A stretch of 64,000 nt of DNA from assembly GCF_009882985.1 (NCBI RefSeq), contig NZ_WTUZ01000038.1, positions 141,238-205,237 on the forward strand. Direction: 5' to 3'. Source of the stretch: Paenibacillus silvestris. GTDB taxonomy: Bacteria > Bacillota > Bacilli > Paenibacillales > NBRC-103111. The position numbers and the translations under genes were made by a program. Shown in pieces: positions 53,159-61,375 of the stretch (positions within the stretch are counted from its first letter, which is position 1; the number at the start of each line of letters is the position of its first letter). The notes under the pieces were generated by a model. That model was not told where the DNA came from. It searched no databases and saw only the letters and a program-made list of their open reading frames with translations.

Positions 53159-53383
53159 TCGACAATATTTCCTTTCTTTTGCAGCATTCTACTAAGTTAG
53201 ACTCTAGTAAACCGCAGAAGTTTTGTTTCGTAGCAGAATAAAAGGTATAGGTGTGGAAATGGTCATGCATCGCACCAATCGTAACTCAACCGTTAGCAGC
53301 CCCATCCCACCAATAGCTGCTCAGCCACCAGTTCCCCAAGCCAACAACAACTCATCTCCCAGCATCCGTGTATCTCGTGTTCT
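53159..53383. other. Intergenic DNA upstream of the SpoIID-like gene
   Basis: About 225 bp between the SpoIID-like start and repeat array B. No gene, terminator or convincing promoter was seen. The middle part is rich in CCA/CCC tracts on the plus strand. Confidence 0.4.
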
Positions 53384-53567
53384 GTAACGGACTCAGAGGC
53401 CGTTATTTGGGTAAATCCAGCTAGATTGAGGTGCTAACGGACCGAGGTGGCGTTATTCATGGACTTTGTCGCTGTTTTGGGCAAGTTCATGCTCAATAGC
53501 GGCTCCTGAGTCCGTTAGATGCTACTTTTGCGACAAAAGTGGCAAATAGGTCATCTCAGTCCGTTAG
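53384..53567. repeat. Nested inverted-repeat array B (two direct plus two inverted units)
   Basis: Units beginning TAACGGAC and ending CGTTATT lie at 53384-53408 and 53434-53458. Reverse-complement units (AATAGC or AATAGG start, GTCCGTTAG end) lie at 53494-53519 and 53544-53567. Starts are 50, 60 and 50 nt apart. Same plan as array A near 25.0 kb. No ORF. Confidence 0.8.
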
Positions 53568-53635
53568 CCTGCGGCGCATGCTCCCGAGGGGTAAGCTAGT
53601 AGCTGGGGGTCGCGGGGAGTGAACACGAAGACGAC

Positions 53636-53660
53636 GAAAAAAAGGAGCCTCTCGGCTCCT
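53636..53660 (-). terminator. Terminator of ruvCAB
   Basis: GGAGCC-GAGA-GGCTCC followed by seven T on the minus strand. Confidence 0.85.
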
Positions 53661-53670
53661 TCTCCTGTTC

Positions 53671-54681
53671 CTATGACCGTTGTTCCGGCACGGGCAAGCC
53701 TAGATGATGATAGGCCTGCGGCGTAACAGTCCGCCCTCTCGGGGTACGCTGCAAAAATCCGATTTGCAGCAGATAAGGCTCGTAGACGTCTTCGATCGTC
53801 TGACTCTCCTCACCGATGGTAGCAGCGATCGTCTCCAGCCCTACAGGGCCTCCCTGGAAGCTCTGAATGATCGCCCTAAGCATCTTATGGTCGATCTCAT
53901 CCAGACCGAGGTCATCGATCTGGATGCGCTGCAGCGCCTCTTTGGCGATGTCCAACGTGATGATGCCATCGCCCTTCACCTGCGCGAAGTCGCGAACCCG
54001 CTTCAGCAAGCGGTTCGCAATACGCGGTGTTCCCCGCGAGCGCATGCCGATCTCGCGCGCAGCCTCACCGACGATGCCGACCTGCAGGATGTCGGCCGTG
54101 CGGGAGACGATGTAGGTGAGCTCCTCCACCGTATAAAATTCCAGCCGGCTGACGACTCCGAAACGGTCGCGCAGCGGCGCAGACAACAAACCGACGCGCG
54201 TCGTCGCGCCGATCAGCGTAAACGACGGCAAGTCCAGCCGCACCGAGCGTGCGCTCGGCCCCTTGCCGATAATAATATCAAGGGCAAAGTCCTCCATCGC
54301 CGGATACAACACTTCTTCCACCGTACGGTGGAGGCGGTGAATCTCGTCGATGAACAGCACGTCGCCCTCCTGCAGATTCGTCAGGATGGCAGCCAAATCC
54401 CCCGGCCGCTCAATAGCGGGACCGGAGGTCGTTCGAATGCTCACGCCAAGCTCGTTCGCTATGATATTGGACAGGGTCGTCTTCCCTAGTCCTGGTGGTC
54501 CATAAAGCAGCACATGATCGAGCGCTTCCTTGCGCATCTTGGCGGCTTCAATATAAATCTTGAGGTTCTCCTTAGCCTGCTTCTGGCCGATATATTCAGC
54601 CAAATAACGGGGACGCAGGCTGTACTCTATGACATTGTCCTCCATCATCAAATTAGCTGATATAATCCGGTCATTATCCAT
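53671..54681 (-). CDS. ruvB: Holliday junction branch migration helicase RuvB
   Basis: A 336-residue AAA+ motor that drives branch migration with RuvA. Walker A LLYGPPGLGKTTLSN, Walker B LFIDEIHRL, sensor 1 LIGATTRVGLLSAPLRDRFG and the arginine finger region are intact; C-terminal winged helix ends in RTPRGRTVT. AGGAGG 6 nt before the ATG. 84 nt after ruvA. Confidence 0.98.
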   Translation of the reverse strand: MDNDRIISANLMMEDNVIEYSLRPRYLAEYIGQKQAKENLKIYIEAAKMRKEALDHVLLYGPPGLGKTTLSNIIANELGVSIRTTSGPAIERPGDLAAILTNLQEGDVLFIDEIHRLHRTVEEVLYPAMEDFALDIIIGKGPSARSVRLDLPSFTLIGATTRVGLLSAPLRDRFGVVSRLEFYTVEELTYIVSRTADILQVGIVGEAAREIGMRSRGTPRIANRLLKRVRDFAQVKGDGIITLDIAKEALQRIQIDDLGLDEIDHKMLRAIIQSFQGGPVGLETIAATIGEESQTIEDVYEPYLLQIGFLQRTPRGRTVTPQAYHHLGLPVPEQRS

Positions 54682-54765
54682 GGTGATCCTCCTAAGAGCT
54701 TTCCTTTCCTTAGGAAAGCTTTCTTCATTGATAGGAAAGTACGAGCTCAGGTAAGCTAATACTTG

Positions 54766-55395
54766 CTACATCGTATACAAAGCTTGCAGAGCAAGCTTCA
54801 TCAAAACATCGACAGAATCCGAAGGGTTTGCTTTTGGCTTCACTTGCAGCCAAGCGCGATCCGTTTCTGCTTCTGTGTAACCAAGTGTCATCAATGCTTC
54901 TTTCGCTTCCGTCCAAACCTGACCGCCCTCTGTAAGCTGCGCTGAGCCCACTACACTTAAAGCTACAGCCGCTTCGGGACTTGAGAACGTCACTGAACCT
55001 AATTTGTCCTTGAGGTCCAAAATAATCCGCTGCGCCGTCTTTTTGCCGATGCCAGGCAGCTTCGTCAGGAAAGCTAAGTTTTCTTGGCTAATCGCCAAAA
55101 TAACAGCCTCTGGTCTTCCGCCTGCCGCAAGAATGCCCAAAGCTACCTTCGGACCAATCCCCGTTACATCCAGCAGTAGACGGAATAAAGCCTGCTCATC
55201 TCGGGAGATAAAACCGAACAGCAAATGTGCATCTTCCCTTACGTGATAATGGATGAACATAGTAACATCCTCATTATCCTTATGCGAAAGCGCATAGGGA
55301 TTAGGACAAAATACTCGATAACCTACACCGTTTACATCCAGTACAGCGTACTCACTCTCGCGCAGCGCAACTTTTCCTCGTAAGAAATCTATCAT
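54766..55395 (-). CDS. ruvA: Holliday junction branch migration protein RuvA
   Basis: A 209-residue tetrameric junction-binding protein. OB-fold start MIDFLRGKVALRESEYAVLDVNGVGYRV (in part), the acidic pin in FISRDEQALFRLLLDVTGIGPKVALGIL, second helix-hairpin-helix LTKLPGIGKKTAQRIILDLKDK, and the C-terminal RuvB-binding helix bundle. Overlaps ruvC by 4 nt. Confidence 0.97.
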   Translation of the reverse strand: MIDFLRGKVALRESEYAVLDVNGVGYRVFCPNPYALSHKDNEDVTMFIHYHVREDAHLLFGFISRDEQALFRLLLDVTGIGPKVALGILAAGGRPEAVILAISQENLAFLTKLPGIGKKTAQRIILDLKDKLGSVTFSSPEAAVALSVVGSAQLTEGGQVWTEAKEALMTLGYTEAETDRAWLQVKPKANPSDSVDVLMKLALQALYTM

Positions 55396-55895
55396 CTTTT
55401 CCTGACCTCATTTATTCTAGATTGCAAAGCAGAAGAATGGGCATGGCAAATAGCGATCGCCAGAGCATCCGCTACATCATCAGGCTTGGGCACCTGCGAT
55501 AGTTTGAGTAATATTTTGACCATTTCCTGGACTTGACGCTTCTCCGCATTGCCGTACCCGACAACGGACTGCTTCACCTGCAGCGGCGTATACTCCGCAA
55601 TCGGCAGACCTGCCTGAACGCCGGCTAGAATCATGACACCACGCGCTTGACCTACGGTAAAGGCCGTCGTTACATTGCGGTTAAAAAAGAGCTTCTCTAT
55701 GGACATAGCGTCCGGTTTATACTTTTCTATCAATTGCGTTGTAGCGTCATAGACATCCTTCAGTCTCAGACCTGGATCGGTATGTGCTTCCGTCTGAATT
55801 GAACCGTACTGCACAGGAACAAGCTTGCTGCCAATCTTGTCAATAAAACCAAAACCTACAATCGCGATACCCGGATCAATCCCCAGAATACGCAC
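55392..55895 (-). CDS. ruvC: Crossover junction endodeoxyribonuclease RuvC
   Basis: A 167-residue resolvase. First catalytic Asp in RILGIDPGIAIVGFG, Glu in MSIEKLFFNRNVTTAF, and the last acidic pair in PKPDDVADALAIAICHAH. GTG 55895 is the start, with GGGAGAG 7 nt upstream. RuvC is absent from B. subtilis and relatives, which use RecU; so its presence next to ruvAB separates this organism from Bacillus proper. Confidence 0.95.
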   Translation of the reverse strand: MRILGIDPGIAIVGFGFIDKIGSKLVPVQYGSIQTEAHTDPGLRLKDVYDATTQLIEKYKPDAMSIEKLFFNRNVTTAFTVGQARGVMILAGVQAGLPIAEYTPLQVKQSVVGYGNAEKRQVQEMVKILLKLSQVPKPDDVADALAIAICHAHSSALQSRINEVRKR

Positions 55896-55958
55896 AGCAT
55901 TTCTCTCCCATCCAAAAAAAGCGAACATATGTAGTCATTTCTCATTATAGCAGATAAC

Positions 55959-56001
55959 AAAAAAAAGAGATAGACATGGGATTCCCCCACATCTACCTCA
56001 A
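55959..56001 (-). terminator. Terminator between bofC and ruvC
   Basis: GAGGTAGA..TGGG and CCCA..TCTATCTC arms followed by eight T on the minus strand. Confidence 0.85.
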
Positions 56002-56014
56002 CTTTTTTGCTCAT

Positions 56015-56680
56015 TTATGGCCTTGTCATCGCTTTTTCTGTTTCTTCCACGGCATAATCGCTGAAGGTTGATAATACGCTATTATACTCCTCCATATCAG
56101 AGATGCGAATCCCCTCGCGAAGCTTCTCCACCGTATCTGGGGGCAGGCTGCTTTCTAGATGCTTGATGTTTAATTGAAAAAATGTCCGTATAACGTTATC
56201 CTTCGCAGGAGTTCCGTTAAACAACGAAAGATTGCTGCTGCCATCAATGCCGAATACCGCTTTCTCCTTGCAAGCCGGAGACAAATCATCGATATTTTCG
56301 GTAAATGTGACCTCGCCGTTCGGACTGACGCTAAGCAGCCAGTTCGGATTTTTCATTTGCATACTAAGCAGTTGCTCTGAGGTTTGCTGACCGAGGGTAC
56401 TCTTCTCTTCTCCGCAAACGTATGACTTAAGCAAGTAGCTTTCTCTGGTATCTGTAATCCGCTTCAGCGTCGCTTCCGCTTCTTTCAATCGTTCATCATC
56501 TTCCGGCGTTAATTGAGCCATCGTAGCTTGAGTCGGAGAATGATCTGAACCTGACAAACTGCCTGTTGCATATCCTATCCAACAAACCGTACCTACAAGG
56601 AAGATCATCCCTAATGTCAACCAACTGCGTTTCCAGCGCAGCCTTCTTTTCCAATGCTTCAAAAAACGTTGTACATTCAC
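56015..56680 (-). CDS. bofC: BofC, forespore regulator of pro-sigma-K processing
   Basis: A 221-residue protein with one N-terminal transmembrane helix (residues about 19-38). The middle has YLLKSYVCGEE and LLSMQMKNPNWLLSVSPNGEVTFTENIDDLSP (in part), and the C-terminal domain FFQLNIKHLESSLPPDTVEKLREGIRISD, both as in BofC. In B. subtilis BofC is exported from the forespore and restrains SpoIVB signalling to the sigma-K checkpoint; the gene also lies beside ruvA there. GTG 56680 follows AAGGGGA. Confidence 0.86.
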   Translation of the reverse strand: MNVQRFLKHWKRRLRWKRSWLTLGMIFLVGTVCWIGYATGSLSGSDHSPTQATMAQLTPEDDERLKEAEATLKRITDTRESYLLKSYVCGEEKSTLGQQTSEQLLSMQMKNPNWLLSVSPNGEVTFTENIDDLSPACKEKAVFGIDGSSNLSLFNGTPAKDNVIRTFFQLNIKHLESSLPPDTVEKLREGIRISDMEEYNSVLSTFSDYAVEETEKAMTRP

Positions 56681-56797
56681 TGGTATCCCCTTCTATTCTC
56701 TTTTTCCGTATTGTTTCCATTTGCATGAGCCGCTATACATCATTTACCATAGAGAGAGTAGCATCAAACCAATCAAGACGGACGGTGAAGCTCTATC

Positions 56798-57013
56798 ATG
56801 AAAGGTAAAAGAAAAATTAAGCGTACAACTCTCCTGATTATTGGGGTTGTCCTATTGTGGGGAGTCGTAGCCATTTGGAATGAAGTGCTCAAAATTGAAA
56901 AAAACGTGTCCACACCACGTTCAACTTCAGCCTCATATCCGACCACAGACATGAAAAGTAACCAAACATCCATAAATCCGGCAACAAATGGAAATATACT
57001 GAGTATAAAATAG
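56798..57013 (+). CDS. Small single-pass membrane protein, uncharacterised
   Basis: A 71-residue ORF: basic start MKGKRKIKRT, one transmembrane segment LLIIGVVLLWGVVAIW, then a Ser/Thr/Asn-rich outside tail. Type II or signal-anchor topology is likely. The ribosome site is modest (GGTGAAG, about 8 nt). Divergent from bofC. No family recognised; the composition makes it plausible but not certain that it is real. Confidence 0.5.
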   Translation: MKGKRKIKRTTLLIIGVVLLWGVVAIWNEVLKIEKNVSTPRSTSASYPTTDMKSNQTSINPATNGNILSIK

Positions 57014-57118
57014 CTATAAAATTTGACTGTAGCCACAGAAATGATATAGTCAGAAGTAGATGAAATATTCTCATACTTATCCATGGAAAACGATATATAT
57101 TTGAAAAAGGCTGCCAGC

Positions 57119-57184
57119 CGGTTTTCTTAAAGAAAACGCTAAGCCTAATCTTTCGAAGACGGTTTTCTTACGAAAACTCTAAGG
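57119..57184 (+). repeat. Two tandem palindromic repeats before the sigma factor gene
   Basis: CGGTTTTCTTAAAGAAAACG then CTAAG at 57119-57143, and CGGTTTTCTTACGAAAACTC then TAAGG at 57160-57184. Each is a short inverted repeat (GTTTTC/GAAAAC). The second ends in the ribosome site of the sigma factor. Confidence 0.85.
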
Positions 57185-57196
57185 AGGGGAAACACC

Positions 57197-57808
57197 ATGA
57201 ATGTTGCAGAACTGCAATTAATTCAATTATCCAGACGAGGCGATCGCAATGCTTTCGTTGAATTAGTCGAGTTATACCGTAACAAAATACAAAAGCTTGC
57301 TTTTCGTATGCTTCATAATAGACCTGATTCGGAGGATATCGTTCAAGAGACATTTATTCGCGTTTACTTGAATTTGAATCACTACGACGAGAGCCAGAAC
57401 TTCTCTACTTGGATTTATCGGATCGGCAAAAATGTTGCCATTGATTTGCTGCGCAAAAAGCGGCCTGTTCAATCCTTAGATGCTGAACTGAACGATCACG
57501 ATGATGATTACAGCTATTACAGCAAACTTGCAAGCCAGGATCAGTCACCTGAACACGCTGTTCTGCAAACAGAGATTCAAGATCACATGCACACTTCCAT
57601 CAATAAACTGGCCGACAAATATAAAAGTGTTATTACCCTTTACTATCTGGAAGAGCTTTCTCTTCAAGAAATTAGTACGAAGCTTAATTTGCCTATTACT
57701 ACGGTCAAGACACGACTCCACCGTGGGCGTGAGCTGCTCCGCAAGAAATGGGGCATGAATTTCGTTGTCGGCCTCATGGTCTTCTTCACCATTGGCATGA
57801 TCGCTTAA
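57197..57808 (+). CDS. ECF sigma factor, SigW-like, with C-terminal hydrophobic tail
   Basis: A 203-residue ECF sigma factor. Sigma-2: NAFVELVELYRNKIQKLAFRML, DSEDIVQETFIRVYLNL, FSTWIYRIGKNVAIDLLRKKRP. Sigma-4: YKSVITLYYLEELSLQEISTKLNLPITTVKTRLHRGRELLRK (in part). It is close to SigW in layout, but after the usual end (KKWG) it adds MNFVVGLMVFFTIGMIA, a probable membrane segment. A terminator follows at once, so there is no rsiW-type anti-sigma gene in cis. AAGGAGGGG precedes the ATG. Confidence 0.88.
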   Translation: MNVAELQLIQLSRRGDRNAFVELVELYRNKIQKLAFRMLHNRPDSEDIVQETFIRVYLNLNHYDESQNFSTWIYRIGKNVAIDLLRKKRPVQSLDAELNDHDDDYSYYSKLASQDQSPEHAVLQTEIQDHMHTSINKLADKYKSVITLYYLEELSLQEISTKLNLPITTVKTRLHRGRELLRKKWGMNFVVGLMVFFTIGMIA

Positions 57809-57827
57809 CTATTGCGCCAACTCACAT

Positions 57828-57875
57828 AAAAAGCCTCCAAATCCACAGACTGTGGATTCAGGAGGCTTCTTTTTT
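57828..57875. terminator. Bidirectional terminator, sigma factor / SafA-like gene
   Basis: AAGCCTCC and GGAGGCTT plus an inner AATCCACAG/CTGTGGATT stem; T-runs on both strands. Confidence 0.9.
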
Positions 57876-57877
57876 GT

Positions 57878-59323
57878 TCAGAAATTAATCCAAGGAACGT
57901 TGGGTCTAGATTCCTGAGAATCATAAGGCGCTCTTTGCTGACGTCTAACGAACGCATTGAGTGCGTCTGTTCCAGTTAATTTCGCTCTTTTGGAGGAGTT
58001 GCTGCTATTTTTGGATTTCGTTGATTTATTCGTACGAATATCGATTTCTACAACTTCGTCCTTGTCGGTCTCTTTCGTAAGTTCATGTGTATGAACCTGC
58101 GGCATCATAGGAGACTCGAAAGGAGCTTGATAGTGTCCCCCGGCATAAGGGATTCCGTATGGACCCGGCTGAAAAGCAAACGGATTATGCCCAGACTGCC
58201 CCATATCAAAAGGAGTGCCTTGCGGATATAAGTCTGGCATGTAAGGCATATTTGGCATAGCCGGCATTGTGTGCATGTCTGGCATGTTCGCCATATTTGG
58301 CATTGTGTGCATGTCTGGCATGTTCGCCATATTTGGCATCGTGTGCATATCAGGCATGTTAGACATAGCTGGCATGCCATGGTGGTAGCTATGCTGGTAA
58401 CCATCCCATGGATTTCCTACAGGTCCACCAGTCGGAAACCCTTCTGGAGCTGTCATCCATGGTTGTTCCATGGAAGGACCTCCGCAGCCACAACCCTCGT
58501 TGCTCACAGGGAACGTGTTCATCTGTGCATGATGAGGAGCCTGTTCCCAGGGCTGCTGTTGATACGGCATAAATGCCGGATAGGCGGCAGCTTGTTGCTG
58601 GTTAGCCTCTGGATAGGCGAATACTTCTGTCGCTGTAATATGGAACTGCTTGAAGGGATGAACGGCTGGCTGTTCATATGGTTCTTGCAGCGCAATAACC
58701 CCTGAGTCCACTCCTGGCACATCAGGCATCAAAGTTTGCTCTGGTGCAGGTGCAGGAACAGTAGGCATTTGTTGCATTGGCATTGGGATATAGGGTGGCG
58801 GGCTTGCGTCACTCGGAATCATCGGCTGCGCTTCTGGCATGGCTTCTTCCGGAACTGGGATATAGGGCGGCGGGCTTGCATCGCTCAGAGCCATTGGCTG
58901 CGCCTCTGGTATTGAATTGAAAGGCATCGTCGACGCTTTTGAATGATTATGAGAATGCGTATGCGTGTTCATGCCATTAGCTTCATGATGCATTTTGGGA
59001 ACAAATACAACTTCCCCAGTCATAAGTACGTTGGGATTCTTCAGCTGTGGATTAGCCGCAATCATCGCCTGGAGAGGTACATCCCAGGCTTTTCCAAGCT
59101 TCCATAAGCTGTCTCCCTGCTGAACAATATGCTTGTAAACGAACTCTGACGCAGGCGGATCGACCGGCTTCGGTCTTGAAGGTATCTTCACCTTCATGCC
59201 GATGTCCAGCACATTGGGATCTGCAATTTGCGGGTTGATTGCAATGATCTGATCCAATGTACTATGATATTTTTTTGCAAGCTCGTACAGGGTATCTCCC
59301 TTTTTGACAATATGGATTTTCAA
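57878..59323 (-). CDS. safA: LysM spore coat morphogenetic protein, SafA-like
   Basis: A 481-residue protein. It starts MKIHIVKKGDTLYELAKKYH, matching the SafA N-terminus, with LysM 1 at about residues 2-46 and LysM 2 at about 60-108 (HIVQQGDSLWKLGKAWDVPL). The rest is rich in Pro, Met, Gln and His with repeats: two copies of an EAQPM..SDASPPPYIP block and about three copies of a 12-residue MHTMPNMANMPD unit. A GCGCG-like CGCG cysteine pair lies in the middle. SafA binds cortex-side peptidoglycan and organises the inner coat. TTG 59323 is chosen (AAGGAGG, 7-8 nt); GTG 59326 is possible. Orthology to SafA rather than another LysM coat protein is likely but not certain. Confidence 0.72.
   Translation of the reverse strand: MKIHIVKKGDTLYELAKKYHSTLDQIIAINPQIADPNVLDIGMKVKIPSRPKPVDPPASEFVYKHIVQQGDSLWKLGKAWDVPLQAMIAANPQLKNPNVLMTGEVVFVPKMHHEANGMNTHTHSHNHSKASTMPFNSIPEAQPMALSDASPPPYIPVPEEAMPEAQPMIPSDASPPPYIPMPMQQMPTVPAPAPEQTLMPDVPGVDSGVIALQEPYEQPAVHPFKQFHITATEVFAYPEANQQQAAAYPAFMPYQQQPWEQAPHHAQMNTFPVSNEGCGCGGPSMEQPWMTAPEGFPTGGPVGNPWDGYQHSYHHGMPAMSNMPDMHTMPNMANMPDMHTMPNMANMPDMHTMPAMPNMPYMPDLYPQGTPFDMGQSGHNPFAFQPGPYGIPYAGGHYQAPFESPMMPQVHTHELTKETDKDEVVEIDIRTNKSTKSKNSSNSSKRAKLTGTDALNAFVRRQQRAPYDSQESRPNVPWINF
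58268..58340 (-). repeat. 36-bp coding tandem repeat in the SafA-like gene
   Basis: About two near-identical 36-bp units plus partial copies encode the MHTMPNMANMPD repeat. Base identity between units is almost complete, so recent duplication or slippage is likely. Confidence 0.85.
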
Positions 59324-59468
59324 CACCTTACCTCCTTTTTTCGTTAGAAAAACTGGCTTCGGAAGCTTATTCACGAGCATTTCTCATGATAGCCTGCTAG
59401 CTAAGCCCCTACTTATTCACAATGATATTACATCTTATGCGCGTTTCTAGGCTTTTGCCCCTCTCGGA

Positions 59469-59503
59469 CAAAAAAAATCCCCCGCGCTGGATAGCCGGAG
59501 GAT
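59469..59503 (-). terminator. Terminator of the pheB-hom-thrB-pheA operon
   Basis: Minus strand ATCCTCCGGC pairs with GCGCGGGGGAT (imperfect), then eight T, 8 nt after the pheA stop. Confidence 0.8.
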
Positions 59504-59510
59504 CTCTGAA

Positions 59511-60374
59511 TTAATTCGTATACGAATAGCTAGGATAACAGCCTAATATGCGGACCTGACAGCCAATCGCTTCAATTTCTTGAATCGCCGATGGGAGCAG
59601 AACGGAGTCCAATGAACCCGCAATATCAATATAAAAATAATAAGTGCCCAACTTCTTCTTCGTTGGCTTGGACTCAATTTTGGAAAGATTGATTCTCCGC
59701 CATGCGAAGGCTGAGAGCACCTGATGAAGAGCACCCGGGTAATCTTCCGGCAGCGTGACTAGTATCGTCGTCTTCATGTCTTTCGAAGCTTTCAGCTCCG
59801 ATGCTTCCTTGCCGACCAGCAAGAAACGCGTCATGTTGTCTTTGTGATCCTGTATTTCTTTTCGCAGCATAGGGACGCCATAGTTCGTAGAAGCAATGGC
59901 CGTTCCAATGGCAGCAACCGAAGGATCCTGCAGAGACGAAACAATGCGCACACCTTCTGCCGTAGAACTAACCTGCTCGAATTCTGCTCCGCTTAAGTAT
60001 TGCTTCATAAAACGGCTGCACTGTGCAGGTACGACGTGATGAGACAGCACCTTGCGAATATATCCGAAAGGATTGGAATCATCCATTTGCCCCTCCGTAC
60101 TCGCGAATCCGATGAGATTCATATCGATGGGAAATACCCATTCCGCCCGAATCGGAAGATCCACTTCATGAACGAGCCAATCTACATGCAGATGAACAGA
60201 ACCCTCTAGTGTATTTTCAATGGGAATAACACCCAGATCGGTTTCGCCCGATGACGTCGCGTTGAATACTTCGGAAATTAACTTATAAGAAACGTAAGTG
60301 AAGTCTTCACCTAAAAAATGGCGGGTAGCCTCTTCTGAAAAGGTGCTGGGTCCAAGAATCGCAACTCGCTTCAT
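59511..60374 (-). CDS. pheA: Prephenate dehydratase
   Basis: A 287-residue enzyme making phenylpyruvate, the last specific step before phenylalanine. Start KRVAILGPSTFSEEATRHFL; the catalytic Thr-Arg-Phe lies in DNMTRFLLVGKEA; C-terminal ACT domain with GALHQVLSAFAWRRINLSKIESKPTK (in part) for Phe feedback. No chorismate mutase domain. Overlaps thrB by 4 nt. Confidence 0.95.
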   Translation of the reverse strand: MKRVAILGPSTFSEEATRHFLGEDFTYVSYKLISEVFNATSSGETDLGVIPIENTLEGSVHLHVDWLVHEVDLPIRAEWVFPIDMNLIGFASTEGQMDDSNPFGYIRKVLSHHVVPAQCSRFMKQYLSGAEFEQVSSTAEGVRIVSSLQDPSVAAIGTAIASTNYGVPMLRKEIQDHKDNMTRFLLVGKEASELKASKDMKTTILVTLPEDYPGALHQVLSAFAWRRINLSKIESKPTKKKLGTYYFYIDIAGSLDSVLLPSAIQEIEAIGCQVRILGCYPSYSYTN

Positions 60375-61348
60375 GCAAGAACCTCCTTGTCTACGAAGGA
60401 CTGGAGATCCCCGTCACTTTCCTGCAGTGCAGTTGCTGTTACACCCTCGCTGCTCGGCCTTAACCACAACAGCTGTGCCTCAATACCTTCCTTAGCTAGC
60501 GTCTCTTTCAAAAATCCTTCCAGCTCCGCCTTGCGGCCGCTGCGCTGGTCCACCAGCGCAAGCATGGTTGGCCCTGCTCCGCTAAGCGCAACCCCCAGCG
60601 CGCCGTGATTCTCGGCTTGCTCGAGCAGCGTCTTCATGCCAGGAATAAGCGCCGCGCGATAGGGCTGATGCAGCGCGTCCTTCATGGCATGACGGATCAT
60701 TCCCAGGTTGCCTGTGATTAACGCGGCAACAAGCAGTGATGAATGGCTGAGGTTGAACACCGCATCCTTCATCGGTACCACTTTCGGCATGACGCCTCTC
60801 GCCTTCTCTGTAGCAAGCTGGAAGGCTGGGATCGCCACCAGCACCTCCAAGTTCGGGTCCGGCTCGATGCGAATGGATTCTGCCTTCTCTCCGTCCCAGA
60901 ACGCCACCACAATGCCGCCGAATAGGCTTGCCCCTACGTTGTCAGGGTGCTTCTCTAGGCGGCTTGCAATTTGGAACAGCTCATAAGGTGTGAGCTTGTT
61001 ACCAATCAGGGCATTGGCGCCGGCCAGAGCGCCAACAATCGCTGACGCACTGCTGCCTAGTCCGCGAGTTAGCGGAATATCGCTGTACATCGAGATGTAC
61101 ATCTCTGGGTGCGAGACGCCCGCTTCTTGAAATACCATTTGTGCGACTTTATAAATGAGGTTCGTCTTGTCCATTGGAATCCCGTGCATTTGATCACCGA
61201 TCAAATCAATCGTCGTTTGCTCCGAGATGGCCATATCAATCCACGCATATAAGTTCAAGGCCATCCCCAGTGAGTCAAAGCCAGGACCTAAGTTTGCCGT
61301 ACTTGCCGGCACTTTCACTCTTACCTTTTGCACTGCCTTATAACTCAT
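60371..61348 (-). CDS. thrB: Homoserine kinase
   Basis: A 325-residue GHMP kinase that phosphorylates homoserine for threonine synthesis. VKVPASTANLGPGFDSLGMALNLY start and the phosphate loop PLTRGLGSSASAIVGALAGAN are intact; GVALSGAGPTMLAL is motif 3. GAGGCG precedes ATG 61348. Between hom and pheA. Confidence 0.95.
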   Translation of the reverse strand: MSYKAVQKVRVKVPASTANLGPGFDSLGMALNLYAWIDMAISEQTTIDLIGDQMHGIPMDKTNLIYKVAQMVFQEAGVSHPEMYISMYSDIPLTRGLGSSASAIVGALAGANALIGNKLTPYELFQIASRLEKHPDNVGASLFGGIVVAFWDGEKAESIRIEPDPNLEVLVAIPAFQLATEKARGVMPKVVPMKDAVFNLSHSSLLVAALITGNLGMIRHAMKDALHQPYRAALIPGMKTLLEQAENHGALGVALSGAGPTMLALVDQRSGRKAELEGFLKETLAKEGIEAQLLWLRPSSEGVTATALQESDGDLQSFVDKEVLA

Positions 61349-61375
61349 TTCGAAATTGCGCCTCTTTTCAATAAA

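Noticed and set aside
53704..54489. A 261-codon plus-strand ORF opposite ruvB
   Set aside because: Arg/Asp-rich shadow of a GC-rich part of ruvB, no ribosome site.
56773..57084. Minus-strand 103-codon hydrophobic ORF
   Set aside because: Overlaps the plus-strand small membrane ORF, which has a better start and composition.
58268..58340. Regular repeats that resemble a short CRISPR
   Set aside because: They are in frame inside a LysM coat protein, without unique spacers.
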